This document shows positions 1-15,200 of a DNA stretch of 47,802 nt, in pieces; the first letter of the stretch is position 1, and the number at the start of each line of letters is the position of its first letter. The notes beneath the pieces are model-generated. The model had not been told where the DNA came from. It was given only the letters and a program-made list of their open reading frames with translations, and did not search any database. Made by a program: the position numbers and the translations under genes. Source of the stretch: CAYPCH01 sp964409165 (GTDB lineage Bacteria; Bacillota; Clostridia; Acetivibrionales; Acetivibrionaceae); assembly GCA_964409165.1 (NCBI GenBank), contig CAYPCH010000011.1:1-47802 (forward strand), given 5' to 3'.

Positions 1-210
1 ATGTCCACAGCCAAGCCGGACTATTTAGCACTATATTAAAAAATGGGGAAACTCAAATGCAAATATAAAGAAGTCCGGAAAAAACCCAGCCATAGCAATT
101 TAAATAATTCAAATTGATTTTAGTTATTCTATTAGCAGTTATATACTATATAACAATCTCAAGCTCCTTCCTCAGCTGTGATAATTTTACCAATCTCATG
201 CTTACCTTGG
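1..210. other. Non-coding flank downstream of the giant surface-protein gene
   Basis: No convincing gene is seen. A short inverted repeat CCGGACT (15-21) / AGTCCGG (72-78) and an AT-only palindrome with 8-bp arms (138-154) are present. Neither is followed by a T-run in the minus direction, so I cannot name a terminator for the giant gene that ends at 211. Confidence 0.4.
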
Positions 211-3200
211 CTAAAACAATTGCAACATCTTCTCAAAGGATTTGTAAATAATTACAGCAGTTTCTGCTCTTGTAATATTTCTTGTTGGAGAAATAAGTTT
301 TTTGTCATCACCTGCAATTATTCCGTCTTTCACCAGTGCTGAAATACTTTCTACAGCGTATGGCGATATTTCCGATACATCTTTAAACATGTCCAAGTCT
401 GTAACAGTTCCCTTAATGCTTATGCCTGCGCAGATAAGTGCCCTATTTACGATAACCATCAATTCCTGCCTTGTTATCTGGGTTTCAGGGTTAAAGTCAT
501 TATCCCCCACACCTTTTATTATTTCAAGACTTCTTGCTATTCCTACTGCTTCATAATAGTACTTTTCTGTTGAAACATCATTAAAATTGGTGCTAAACTC
601 TGCCTCCAAGTCCAAAGCCTTTACAATCAGTATAACGGCATCTGCCCTTGTTATGTTTTTTTCAGGGCTGTAAGTAATAGCAGATGTTCCATTAATTATA
701 CCCCTTGAAGCAAGCATTTCTATTTGCTCTTTTGCCCAATCGTAGCGTTTTAAATCATCAAAGGATTTATCTTCAAAAGCTACAGTATATCTTCCAGAAT
801 ACCTTGCACTGAATATAACTTTTTTTGTAGTATCATCATATATAGCTTTTGGAATGGGTACAAGCTTGTCGTTATCACCAATGTACCACATAAAGATTCT
901 ATCAGGTTTTTTAAGCTCATCCAGTGTAGGAGTATAGTCTATAGACACATCTATAGATGTTCTATTATTACTCCATTTTACAGGCTTGTCGTCAACCAAC
1001 ACCTCTAATTGTATTACTGGACTGCCTCCGATTTTCACCCTCTGTTCCGGGCGTAAATCTGAAACATCTGCTTTTGATACTATCATCGATACATTTTGTG
1101 CTCCCTTTAATTCTTTCTCTCCAAACATGTCAAGCGAGAACTCCAAAGCTGCAAACGGGGTCTTAATTTCTATCGTTTTACTCTCTCCCTGCTTAGTAAA
1201 TATACTTGAAGGAAGTTGTTGTTCATATGATGTTGCACCTTCTACCTCTCCAACACCAATAGTTACCTTCTTCACTTCTGATTCACCAGATTCAACCTTC
1301 TTAAAAGCGTCCTGCACATCCTCAATTGTAACGGATGAAACCGCTGTGTTTTTCCCTTCACTTATTTTGGGCACTACAGTAATGTTGCCTTTTTCATCAA
1401 TTTCAACCCTTCCATTTTCATCAGGTAGTTCTCCATCTTCTTCGGTTTCCGGTATAATTACCACCGGTCGGTCAACCGGATCATCTCTATCTGTTGGTGG
1501 ATCAGCTGGATCAACCGGCGGCTCGACCACTGGCGGCTTAGATTTCACTACTGTCACTTTTACAGACTTTGATGCTCTATTCCCTTGGAGGTCAACAGCA
1601 GTAAATGTAACAGTTGTTGTACCAACAGAGTATGAATCAGGAGCATTATTTGATACAGGAACAATTCCGTCAACCAGGTCATAGGCCGATGCTTCACCAA
1701 GTATAACAACGGTTTTATCTCCTGTAGCTTCAACACTCTTATCCTCAGGTACTGTAAGTTCAGGAGGCGTAGTGTCTACAACAGTAATTTTCTGTTCTTT
1801 TGTAATAGAGTTGTCATTCATATCTCTTGCTGTCCATATTACCAGTGTAGTACCTAAAGGATAGTCTACAGGTGCATTGCTGGTTATAACCCCTCCCGGC
1901 ATGTTTTTCACAATAGCTGTCCCTATGTTTATAGGTGTACGCAATCCCTGTGCTTCTACCTCCATATCCTGCGGTACTATCAGTTCAAAGCTCTCCTTAA
2001 CATAAACAGTCACAATTAACTGATTGCTTTCACCTACTTCTTTGCCCATAACATCTACAACTTTCACAACATAGGTATAGCTATTACCTTCTTCAATATT
2101 TGTATCTGTAAATGTTGTACTTGTAACCTCTCCAATTTGCTGTCCATTACGATACACTCTGTAGTTCTTTAAATTTCCTGTAGAAGGATTCCACTTAAGT
2201 TCAATACCTTCTTTATCAACAGAAACTGCTTTCAGACCAGAAGGCCGTGAAGGAGCTTGAATTCCCTGTCCTTCAATTAATACACTATACTCCTTAGAAG
2301 CCTTGCTCTGTGCTCCGTATTTATTGAATCCGGTTACATGAACCTTGTGACTGCCAGACTTTAAAGATAATGAGGTATCAAACAGCCCTTCTTCATTTGT
2401 TTCAATAATGCCCTGTAATACATCATCTATCCATATCATTATTCCTGACTGCGGAGGTGCCTCACCTTGTAAATTAACTGTATAAGGTGATTCCTTTTCC
2501 GGCTGACTTACAGAATAAAGTACAGGTATTTCCGGTGTCGATGTATTTAATTCTATTATTATAGGCACGTTGTAGCTATAGCCTTCTAGCCCTCCAATAT
2601 CAGATGTATACTTGTCACTCCATCCGTATACTGAATCGGATACAGACATTGAAATTGTTTGTGTTACCAGTGCTGGATTCAAGTTTCTCCCCTCTACATT
2701 TACCGTAAAGAGTCCAATGTATCTACCGTCAGGGGCATCCTCAGGCAATTGTGTCGTTGCAATTGCAGATAAGCCTTTTCCCGCCTCCAGCGTTTTCTGT
2801 AAAGTCTGTCCATCGTAGCTAAAGAAATTGAAGCTTCCCGAAGGTATGGTATACCCATCATCATTTCTAAGTTCTCCTACATTACAGTCTACTTTTTCGA
2901 TATCATACCTTAAGGATGACTCAAACACATCAAATTCAAAACCTATCTCTTTTGTGGTACTTACAACAAAGTATGGATAGCTTACGTCAGGCACAGCACC
3001 CAAATCCGGAAGCTCTACCACACTTAAGGAGTAGTTCTGGGTTTCCTCATCACCATGAGGAGCATTTACTACTACACGATATTTACCTTGTACAGGATTT
3101 ATAACCCTTATATAATCCATTTCATTTATCAATCCACCGATTTCTATTCCCTGTACCTCATTTTTCTCAGCACCACTTAGATTTCCAGCAAACTTCCCAT

Positions 3201-6200
3201 CAGGGTCATAAACACCAAGTTCAAGTTTAACTCCAGGTCTTGCAGCCATAAACAATCTTATTTCAGCCGTTTCACCATCTGAGTCTATAAATATTTCATC
3301 CCTTTCACCGGGATTAATATCTCTTCCAAGCGGCTGACTTGTCTTGAAATAGGTGCGTCTTGCATCAATTTGCTCATATGTTCCTGCAAAAAAGTATGCG
3401 GTATATGGTCCTTTCGGTTCACCAATGGACATTGTTTCTGGTTCTGCAATGTTAAGGAATGCAACAGCAGTATACCCACCTGCATCCAACATTGTAGACC
3501 TTGGAACTTGAAAAGGTATTTCCAATGTAACAGTTTGTCCCGGTGCAACAGTTACCGTATTTGCTTCGGGAACAGCTACAAGCCCGATACTGTCGTATAT
3601 CTCCAAAGATGGGGATATCGTCAGTGTTCCTGTATACATATTCCTAATTTTAAGCACTGCCTTTCCTTGTCCAACCTCAAGCGAAGATCCAATGGCAACA
3701 TCAGGAACTACCATACTCATCACTTCTACAGGAAGAGGCGGGTCAATCTTTCGCCATTCATCAATAGCTACAAACATTCTGTTAACTGAATTGGCTATTG
3801 CCAGTTCCCTTGAAAGGGTAGTGGTTGACATGGAAGTAGCACCCACAGTGTTATTGACCATATCTTCAAATATCCTGCGTTGTTCATACTTAAGATCTAT
3901 TTCATCCAGGGCTACTTTCGATTTCAAACTGGACATCAGCATAGATTGTATAAACAATGAGTTTATCAACCCTATATAAGGACTCATAGGCATCATACCA
4001 AAAGCAAAGTTAAAAACATCATAAATAGCCAGTTGTGATTTTATTTCATTAATCTCCCATCTTCTTGACAGGTTAGAATATCCCCTTGTCTGTATCCTGA
4101 GTGATTCTATCAGAGGTTCTCTGTACTCGCCAAGTTTTACTTCATATGGAAGAAGATCACCATAATATGGGTGGTATACCCACACATCTTTATATATACC
4201 TATAGCGCTGGACATCCTGCCTTCTCCATTGCTCCACATGCTCTCCAAATCCTCGTTTAATCCCTTTAGGTATTCAAGTAAAGGATCTAATGGATAGTAG
4301 GATGGTGCGGAATTTCCGCCTCCCCTATAAGTGTTAAGCAATCCCCTGGCTTCCATTAATTCATAAGTTACTCTTCCCTTCATTTCACTAATGCTCAACT
4401 CTTCCGCTTTATCGATTAATTCCTGAATCATTGCATCAATCTGTCCATCATCCAATCCCGATGAATTTAAATAATAGTCCTCCACCTTATCTCTGTCAAC
4501 AAGTCTAAATGGTTTAGACTCGATTTCACTTATAACCATATTAAGTACATCTTTTCGGGACGTTCCTTCTTTAATCCTGTCATAAGTAAATCCGGCGAGT
4601 TCTTCCATCATTATACGGATTTCCTCTTGATTTGATTTGTATTGCATTACATCATTAGCCCAGCTTATAAGGCTTGTAGCACCAGATATACCAAATTGTT
4701 TCTTTATAATTCCACTAGCTGAATTAGGATATCCCATTATTACATTGAACCTGTCAATATTATATTCATATTCATCCTTAAGATCTTTGATTCTTTCATT
4801 AACAGCTTCAATTTCTTCTTCAGAAACATCTCCTGATTCAAGCTTTTGTTCCTCTTGCGTGATCTCACGCTCCAACTGTGGAAGTCTTGCAGTGATTTGT
4901 TCGAGCACTCTTTGCTCCTCAGGAGTAAAGAATATTTTTGATGGAAGCGGTTTAGCAGGGATGCCTACCTTCAAGCCCCCCGAGCTATTAAATTTAAATA
5001 CCTTAAACATGCTCTTTACAAACCCCAGATAGGATATTGCAGAAGATATGCCGTCTATGGCCACCGAAAATCTTTCTGCATAGTCAGCTTCATCTACATA
5101 TTCCATCAAGTCAACTATAACAACTGCAAGGTCATATACCGTTTTGTCCATAAGATTCTGAATATTGTATTCGAGCATATCGACCTCAGAGAGCAAATCA
5201 TTAAAATCCGCATTCCATACTTTCTGAATCGCCATTGGTGCTATTACAATATTGTCATTTACTTTAGTACTATGTACAGCAAGGCTTGGAACATTCATCC
5301 AATCTTCCAATCCATTCACTACAATCTCAAAGCTTCCTGACTTCGTGTCGCCAGCTAAAACATCTCCAATATTGAGAGCACTTAAGTCGTTTTGTGAATG
5401 CCCTTCACCAGATGTTATTCTGACAACTTCCATCTGTCCTGCACCTAGTATGGAAGGCAGTCCAATGGTCACATTACGGGCTTTACCATTTCCTGTATTA
5501 GTTACAACTGCTTCAAGTTTATAATGGCTTTCACCCATTTGTTCAAGCTTATAGCTTATATACAACTTTGGTGGTGGCTCAATTGTAAATTTCCGTGGTC
5601 CTATATAGCCTTCAAATACTTCTTCGTCCAAAGTATATCTGTAAAAAACATAGGCATAATAATCTCCGCTTATATCCCCCATACCGGCTCGGCTCTTAAT
5701 GCTGTATTTTATTGATTGATTACCGTTGCCACCTATGGAAGGTATGGATATCCACCCATCCTTTGCTTCACCTGTTCCTGTTTCCTCCGGCTTAATTAGG
5801 AATCTTTCTGTAACCAGTTTTCCTCCAGCAAAAACATTACCATTTGCATCTAAAGGTTTGTCTATAATTTCTACTGCAAATGAAATATCTTTAATCTCTT
5901 TATCCTCATAGGGATTGTAGAAGGTAAAACCGGCATCAAATGCCTCATCTACCATTGCAACATCCTGTGAGAATCCGAAAGATGCAGCAGCATTTCCGGC
6001 AGCTTCTGGAATAGCGATAATATCGATATTCCATCTCTCTTTTAAGAAGTCCTCACTGAATTCTTTAGTCTTATTATCTATATTGTTATCTTCCTTATCC
6101 TCATCCTCTTCGTTATCTTCTTCCTCGTTGTCTTCGTTATCCTCTTCTCCCTCGTTATTTTCTTCCTCTTCGTCCTCAACGTATTTTATTTCCTTTACCC

Positions 6201-9200
6201 TGAGCTTTTCAAGCTTACTTTCAGGTATTGGGTCAGTTACTATGTCTAAAGGATAGTAGTTTATCCTGACAGGTAAATCCAGTGTAACCTCTGTCTCTTC
6301 TCCATTTTTGTCAAGTCCTGTACCTCTTATGAATATGGTCATATCAAAGGTATAACTCCTGCCATAGAACCTTTGAATATTACCTTGTGGAGCAGTATAA
6401 CTCCCATCTTCATTTGCAGGAACACTTATAATATAGATATTATTTTCCTCGTCTAAGGATACTTTTTCTACGCTTTTGCCTTCATAATACATCCAAGCCA
6501 GACCTTTTAACCACGCATCGAAGTTTTCACCCGTTACCTCCTTAGGTACTGTTACCTGATATTGTCCCGGAGTATCGGTAGCTTTTACATCTGCTCTATA
6601 GTATAAACTGGACAAATCGAAGCTCCAGCTTATATCCTTTGATTCTCCTTGGCTGAAGTCCCCTAAACTAACGAAATTGCTTGTAACCTTGCCATATTTG
6701 AGATTGATTGAATCAGCAGGAAGATCTGAATTTAAATGTGCAATTTCAGCCTCTACTCCGTAGATATCTCCCAGTTCTGTATAGTTTTTAATGGTCAGCT
6801 TCCCTCCGACACTTCCTTTTATCAGATCAGTATCTCTCACAGTAACTTCATCTCCGGGGAAGTTAGCTCCCAATTGAGGTTTTTGTGTGTCTACATTAAT
6901 CTTTGGCTCTATAATCATGTTGTCTGGATTCTGCAATCCATCTCTCACTTCGTCCATTATACTGCCTGGATCCCAACCAATGTCAATTTTCTTCTTTTCT
7001 ATAACAAGTTTCTGAGGAATCTGATCTATTACAGCAGGTACATAAAAACTCTTTTCAAGGCTGTCATACTCCGGTGCACTTACCTTTAATGTGTATATTC
7101 CTGCTGGAATATTTTCAAACCTGTGTAATGCGTTACCTAAAGCCTCACCTATATATACACCTTCATCCACCGGTTGTTCCCAATCCGTTGTATGAGGACC
7201 TATGAGTCTAATTTGGGCATTTTCTACAGGTTTATAATTTCCGTCCACCGCTTCAAGAATTATTGTAGCAATGTTTGCAACACCAACATTCACCTTCAAA
7301 GGAATGTCTTTTGTGCCTGCATTGGATTTTAGAGTTATAACATCCTCATAGATACCAGGTTTTACAAACTCATTAGGTGCAATATTTACTGCTATAATTG
7401 CCCGGGCATTTTCATCCCTTATGGATAAGCCCTTGCCAATTGGCAGAATCAAATCTGTGCCCGATGTGGTCATTGTTATCCACGGAAGTCTTTCAGGAGA
7501 TTTAACCTGAAGATCTCTAATGGAACCTGTTCCAGTATTTGCAACAGAAACAACCTGGGTTATTATCTCACCTGGTCTTACAGCTCCTTCGACTTTCGGC
7601 TCTTCTTCAGTTTTTCCAATTTCAATAATTCCCTTACTCATCAGTTGTTTCAGCCCTGTTATTTCTATATAATACGCTGGTTTAGCCTCCACAATCTGCA
7701 CATCCGTGTTTGAAATATATTCATATCCCTCAGCACAGCTAGCTTCCAGCACAAGTGTATTAATGCCTGCTACAGCTTCTTCATGAGCTTTTATTTCCAA
7801 GTGCAAATCAACAGATTCACCAGGTTCAAGGATATCTGGCACACTTGTTTTGGACAGAACTTCAATATCTTCTGAATCCTTATTCCATCTCATATCAATA
7901 CTTATTGAATTAAGAGGTATTGTACCAACATTCACCAGTGTGACCTTCATAGCTTCAGTGTTGCCTGCAGTGACACTCGCCTTTTGTGCTGATGGCAAAT
8001 ACAAACCTTCTACATAAAACACCCCGGTCTTGCTGGATTTTAAAGCTTTGTTTACTTTAGCCTCAGACCTTAGTGAATATGAACCACCAAAGCCTTCAGG
8101 CAGTTTAAACAAGTAGTTGTAATACCCATTTTCATCGGTTTTAGTATCTAAATGCCATTCTTCCTCGCCAACTACTATAATAGTTACCTCGGCATTCTCT
8201 ATAGGAGCGGAACCATCATCCATAGTTACTCTGCCATTGATCTCTATTGCTTCTCCAACAGAATAAGTCTGTTTCTCTGTTTCTACTGTTACCAGATAGT
8301 CACGGATCAACTTTAAAGAGCGCAAAACAGTCTCTTTTTGTTCCTCTCCCTCTATTACAGTGATGCATGCAGTGTAGTCCCCTATCTCAAGTTCCTTATC
8401 TAGTTCGTGTATGAATACTCCCTTCAGCTCATCATAATCCATAAAGCTTGAGTAAACTGCACTATCTTCGAAATTACCGTGTGCATCAGGCTGTCCTTTA
8501 AACAATACAAGTTCTGCACCAACCCCATCTGAAGCTCCTAAAGGACGCCACAACTCATCAGTGGATACTACCTTCAAAGTATATTTAGGACTTTCTTTTA
8601 CCGTATATACAGCCCTTTCACTTGTACATTCTAACTGTAATTCACTCTTTACCCTATAATAATCTATTTTCTTTGCTTCATCTCTGCTTGCCATATATAT
8701 TTCGCTATGCACATCCCCATATACCACAAGCTCATAATCGGGAGCAGTTGGAAGATGGTCAGCCTTCCATTCAATTGTTCCTGTAACCGTAGCTCCCGGT
8801 TCTACTATTGTCGATACTCTGAAGCTGCCTGCAAAAATATTATTTACAAACAAAGAAGTAGTAAAAGGCTTATTAATTGGTGCATCTCCGGTATTTTTCA
8901 ATTTAATCCCGGTAGTTACCATGTCTCCAAGTCTTGCTATTCCTTTATCAGGAGTTGTACTTATTTCTTCCACCAACAACTGCGGAAGTCGTACATTAAG
9001 CGGTGACTCCAGTTGATATACAAGCCTGTTGTTAACTTCATCAAGTTCACGTATACTATTAGTTTCATCCACAAAAGCCCTTATAGTTTCAATTCCCTTT
9101 ACAGGTCTATCCCATGAGAAGGAAACAGTAACTGTGCCATTAGCTTCAACTTCTTTAATCTCCTTTGTTCCTATATAGACATTATCTGTATATACGGAAA

Positions 9201-12200
9201 TATAAAAAGGCTTATTGACATCAGCATATCCGCTATTTCCAACCGCCACATTTATTATTAGCGGCTGACCCGGTTCTATAGTTGCATTGTTAGACATAGT
9301 TGAAACATTTTGAACTATAAGATCGGGATATCTTAATTTTATATTTGGCGATTTCATCTGTGCTGCATTGTCAATTCGGTCCATTTCCACAACATAAGGA
9401 ATCGGTCCGTCAGCAACCACCTTAAAGGAGTGTATGCCCTCGTTCTGAACTCTCCAAACTGTTGAAACCTCCACTGTGTTAGCCACTTTATTGTATGGCA
9501 ATGATTCTACAATCTTAGTGTCTATCAGCTTGTCATTAACATAAAATGCTACGTTGAACCTTCCGGCATTTGCCATTCCATCATTTTGAACAAGAGCCGA
9601 TAAGGTTAACTCCTCATTCCAGTCAAGAACACCATTTTGAGCCACATCACATGTGAATTGCGCAACCTTAAGGTTCGGGAAGAATGAGTTTTCTGTATAT
9701 ATAGCCCGACTTAACTGGTTATTCTCAAAATCAGCCTCATCTACAGGTCTTCCCATATCGTTGGCAACTACTGTGAGCATGTGATTACCCGGAATAGTCA
9801 GCCACTCAAATGTCACATTCTTTGATTCCCCAGGCTTAATGGCATCTGTTATTTTTACATAATCCTTAAACATATTGTTTGCATAAAAACCTACAAGGAA
9901 ATCTCTATCTGTAGCAACATAACCACCGTTAAAGACTGTAGCAGTAACTTTAAGCTTTTCACCCTCTTTTGGTTTATCGCTACTTAACTTTATGTCACTA
10001 ATTCTTAAATCGGCCCTGGTTTCCCTGACAGTAATCTGCATCTCGGACGTTGTCTCAACATAGTTATCATCTATAACTGTCAGTTTTACCTTATAAGTAC
10101 CTGAGTTACGGTAAGTGTATACAGGAGCCACACCAGCTGTTGATTCTCCATCTCCAAACTCCCAGATAAAGCTCTGAATATAGCCATCTCTGTCGTAGGA
10201 GCGTGAACCGTCAAACTTTGCAGGTTTCAACACATCCACCGAGAAGTCCACCCCTGCATCAGAGTAAGGACTGTAGTTTATACTTGCATTTTCCACGAAT
10301 GTGCCATCTGTAGAATCGTTGCCCACGATGCTTGCTTTCAGTTTATAAACTCCACCCTCCTCTGGAAGCCAATTGGTATATACATAAACTGAATTAAAAG
10401 GCTTGAGATTTTGGAACTGTCCTTCGCCTATCTTTACTTCATTTTCCTCTTCGCCTCTTAAGTTAATCTTTGCCGCAAAAAACTCTATAACACCGTTTTC
10501 TATACCTGTTCCCTGGTTGTAAACAGAGGCTCTTACGCTTGTCATTTCGCCTTCATTAGGGTTTACTCCTATATCATAGTAGGCATATTTTGTTTCTGTC
10601 TCTAAAGTGTAAGGGTCTATATCATAATAAACTCTTGCATATTCAATTGCGTCAACTACAGCTCCTGAGCTGAAGTCTACCGTATAATCTGCCGGATAGT
10701 AGTATCTGTTTTGGTCTTCTGGGTAGCTTTCAGGTTTTGTATTTAATATTGGTATTTCATCCACTATGTATATATTCCCATTGTTCTTCCAGGTATTGTT
10801 TTTCGCCAAGGTAACAATCGAATCATCATCTTGTGCATTGACCTCTCTTGTTACTGAGCGTATAGGTGTATTCGTCAAAGGGTCTTTTAGCATCAACACC
10901 TGATACCTCGGCATTCCCGCTTCATCTGGATTTCCCTCCTTTTGAGGTACGGTGAACTTTATAGTATTGTAATCCGAATCAGGCTGATTTTCAACAGTAA
11001 GACTTTGCGGAACGTATATAGGAAGCTTCATTCCTGTTGACAGGTTTATTAAATAATTCGGGAATCCAGTATCCCCTACATCAACAAGACTTAAAACACC
11101 ATCACTGCCATCCTCACCTGCATAAAGGTTATCTTTGCCGATTATTTCTGTTTCTACATCCACTATCAATGGATTTAACTGAATACCTTTATAATCCTTG
11201 TGGTTAAGTGTAGCTTTAAAGTCACGGAACTCACCTTCAAATGGCTCCGCCCCCTCTTCTTCCTCATACACAACCCATTTTACCAGCCAGTATCCACTTA
11301 CACGGTCTTGAGGCTCTATATCCCCTAAATTCAACCGGAAACTGTTGCCAGTCTTGCTACCTATAGATGTCTCCAATATATCAAATCTTGTTAGTAATCC
11401 TGATTGATTGGTTTTAATATCAAGCTGTCCCGATTCTATCACAAGGTTTTTGGCAGAGCCATATCCAACGTTTTCAGCAACCACTCCGAGTCTGAATGGT
11501 TGACCTGACTCTATTTTACCTGGTACATAATAATTCAGTTTAATCTTTGGTTGTGGCACTATGGTTATCTTCTCTGGCTGAGTCTGAGTTTCAATATATC
11601 GTCCATTCACATAGTAGGACACAATTGCCCGTGCAAAATAGTCTTTGCCTTCAGGATCTTCTCCTCCCAATCCATCTGCGGGTATAAGCTGCCATGTGGC
11701 AGTCATACCGTTACCAGAAGACAATGATGCAGAACCATCAAGGGCGGAAATCCCTTCAATGCCTGTTGGTATAATGAAATTACGACCTGTTACATCTTTA
11801 CCTTCGGTATCTGCTATAAGTATCCTGACCTCAAGGTTCTGGAGAGCATCTCTGGCATATCCGTTTTCTACCTTTAATGTAGCATCAAAGGCCTGCCTTT
11901 CCAAAGAAGCTGTCTGACCTAATTTAAGGGTTACTATCTGGTTGCTGACAACCCCGTCATCTTTCGAATCATTTCTGCCATCTATTGGAACAAAGTAATC
12001 AAGTTCCATTAACTGTTCATCAGCCAAATTAACTTCAATTTCTTCCTCATCACCATATTTCACCTTTAACACTGCATTTCTTTCACCGGGGCTCTGTAAA
12101 GGCAAAGTCCCCATTACCTGGGCTGCGGGAAATACAGGTAATCCAGTATCATCATCAAAACTTACATATTTACCCTGTAGCACAATCGCATTATAGGGAA

Positions 12201-15200
12201 GCTTTGTTTCATCATTAATACCATATTTCAAATTGTAATAGCCAGGCTGTACCATGATGCTTATTCGGGTACTTCCATGAGCAGGGATTTCACCAATATA
12301 TCCACCTCCCACGATACTTATTCCCATGTCCTCACTGTTTTCACGAAGTATTGAAGCAGTGATATCTGTAATTGCTACAAGTCCCGTGTTTACTACTGTC
12401 GCCTCAAGAATTATTGGATCTGTTACCTGTTTAGGAACAGTTACCCATTGAGGAATAAAACCGAACTTTGGATTTGGTATGTTTGCTCCAAAGGTTAGTT
12501 CCAGTTCTATATCATACTTGTCTTCTATTGTAGTAGGCTTGACACTCCACTCTATCTGCACCGGTTGTGTTTCCATAATTACTTCCACCATGGATGATTC
12601 CTGCATTGGCGTCACATGTGCCACACCGATAACACGGTTTTTAGCTTTTGCTCTTATTGTATATGTGTATTCTCCCAAAGGTTTGTCCTCAAAGGTGACA
12701 ATACCATTACTATCGGTTCTGCCATGGAAGTTTTGATAATAGGTCACTTCCTGACCTTTTATTATCTGAACGTAGGGCTCTTTTCCCACGAGTGTTACTT
12801 CAGCGTTTTCAACCTTTTCGCCGCCATCATCCTTAACTAAAAATGTCAGTGCACCCCTGCTGGCACTCGAAACCTCTACACCAACAGTAACTAAAGCCTT
12901 GTATTTACCATCAGTTACAGTTATGCTGTCTTGATACTGTCCAAGAGGAGTACCAGCCGGCGGACTTATAACAATATCAAATTCCGTTGACTCTCCCGGA
13001 GCCAGAAAATTCTTATCAAGGTTAATTGCTTTGACCCATGGTAGACTTGCCGGTGCTAGCAATTTTATGTTCTCCATGTTGCCAAGTCCCTTGTTTGTTA
13101 CTGTAATTCTCTTTGTGAAACTACCACCGGGATTTACACCGGTCATCACTCCTTTAGGCTCAGTTACAGGATTAGGAATTGCTGGTCTTAGATGAAGCTT
13201 TATATTTGCTGTAGTTGCTGCACCCTCGGCACTGCTGAATACTATCTGGTATTGTGCAGTATCTGCACTATCAAGAGGTGCGTTGAAATTCAGCATAACA
13301 CCACTGCTTCCACCAGGACCTATTACAGATGACAGGGTTGAAGTATCCATTACCGCTCGTACCCCACTGTCAGGATTAAGGTTTACAAGAACCGCACTAA
13401 CCCCTGTAAGGCTTTGTTCCGCCTTCGCCATATTGCTTACAGATACAAAGCTTGAAAAACTTGAGTTTTTTGAAGACACCAGTGAAAGGTTTGATGGAGA
13501 AGCCTTCATTCCCCAAACAGTAAAGTCGTTAGCCGCTACATTTCCCACGCCTTTTTCATATGCAAAGGCTTTTACATTCCATTTACCAGCTCCAAGAGTA
13601 GTCGGCAGGAAATCAAATTTAAAATATCCGTTCTCATCTGTATTTAAAAATCGTACTGTTTCTGCGTGCCACAGCTTTAATATCATCTGACCATTTACAT
13701 ATCCAATAACAGGTTCTGGAAGCTTTGGCTCAAGAGAAAAGTCCAGCACTATCCTTTCATTTGCTAGAGGAGTCCCGTCCTTAAACCTAAAGTAACCTGA
13801 AATATGGACGGTCTCACCATGCTGATATGCTTTTTTGTCTGTCTCAACAGTTGAAACAGTCTCCTCAACAATCATTATATTACTTGTAGTAATTATATTA
13901 TCGATTTCGTCCCCTGTTTCTATTGTTAAAATATAATTGCCGGATTCTAACTTCATAAGGGGAATTTGACCATTGAATGTAGATGAAGCATAATCAAATC
14001 CCAGTTCCCCATTTTCAATAAGCTTATCATCACTTTTTAAGGTATAATGCGCTCTGACACCCTCTTCAGGTCCAATAAGCTTTGAAAGATTGCTGGCTCT
14101 TTTAGCTATAACCTGCATAGGTATAAAGTTAAAAGATGTGCAATAAACATGTGCTCCAAACTCGTCATTTTGGTCTTCCGGTTTGGGCTGAGCATTAACA
14201 ACCAGCGCATCCGCTATATTAAGGCTTTCTTCCCAGACACGCTTTACTCCTTCACCTAAAGGTTCTTGCTTTATCTGGTCATAGCTGTCAACTACTATTT
14301 TTATATCTGTATCACCTAGTGTTTCAGGAGTCCATGTCAAATCTACGATAGCAGTACTATGACCTCTTAAGCCTTTTATATTCTTTCCTGCTACTTGTTC
14401 TCCGTTTACAATCAATGCTACATTAAATTCTTTAAATATTGATGTAACACTCTGATTGCTTACTCTTGCTAAAAATGTTACAGGATGACCATATTTTAAA
14501 GATATCGGTGACCACTCAACATCCGATATATTCAAATCAGGATAAACAATTTTAAGCTGAGGAATGTCGGCATTCACCTGCACCCCATAAACGCTATCAG
14601 TTACAGTTCCCAATGCATCGGCAACAACACTCACACTATGACTTCCCGGTTGTGCCAACCAGCGTGTCCAAACTTCTTTTTCCTCGCCTGCAATAAGCCC
14701 TTCAACCGTTACTGTCCTAATATTCTCATCGTTCACTTTAAAGTCTATATCAAACTTGCTGCTTATATCTACTGTACTTGTATTTTTTACTCTCGTTTCA
14801 AAAGTAAGAGATGTACCTTCCGTAAGGATAGTTTCTTGAGGCAACCATGTTACAGGCGATAATTCAAGCTCAGGATAGGTTACAACAAACTCCGGTGTAA
14901 TAACACTGGCAATATTATTGTCCTTGTTGAGTTCAACAAGGGTAGGAACAGGGTCATCAACCTTAACTGTTATCTCATGTTTTCCTGATTCAGGTTTTGT
15001 CATAAACATGATTTCACGTATCTCTCCTGCATCAAGTACATTTATATGCTGTTTTGCTACCCACTTACCATTTATGTAAAGGGATACAAAGAATTTTTCT
15101 GCCTTGGCAGTACCTGAATTGGATAAATCAACCTTGTATGCAAAGGGACTCTCGCTGTTAATCTTAACCTTATCACCCGTGGTCCATGAAATATTGTCTA

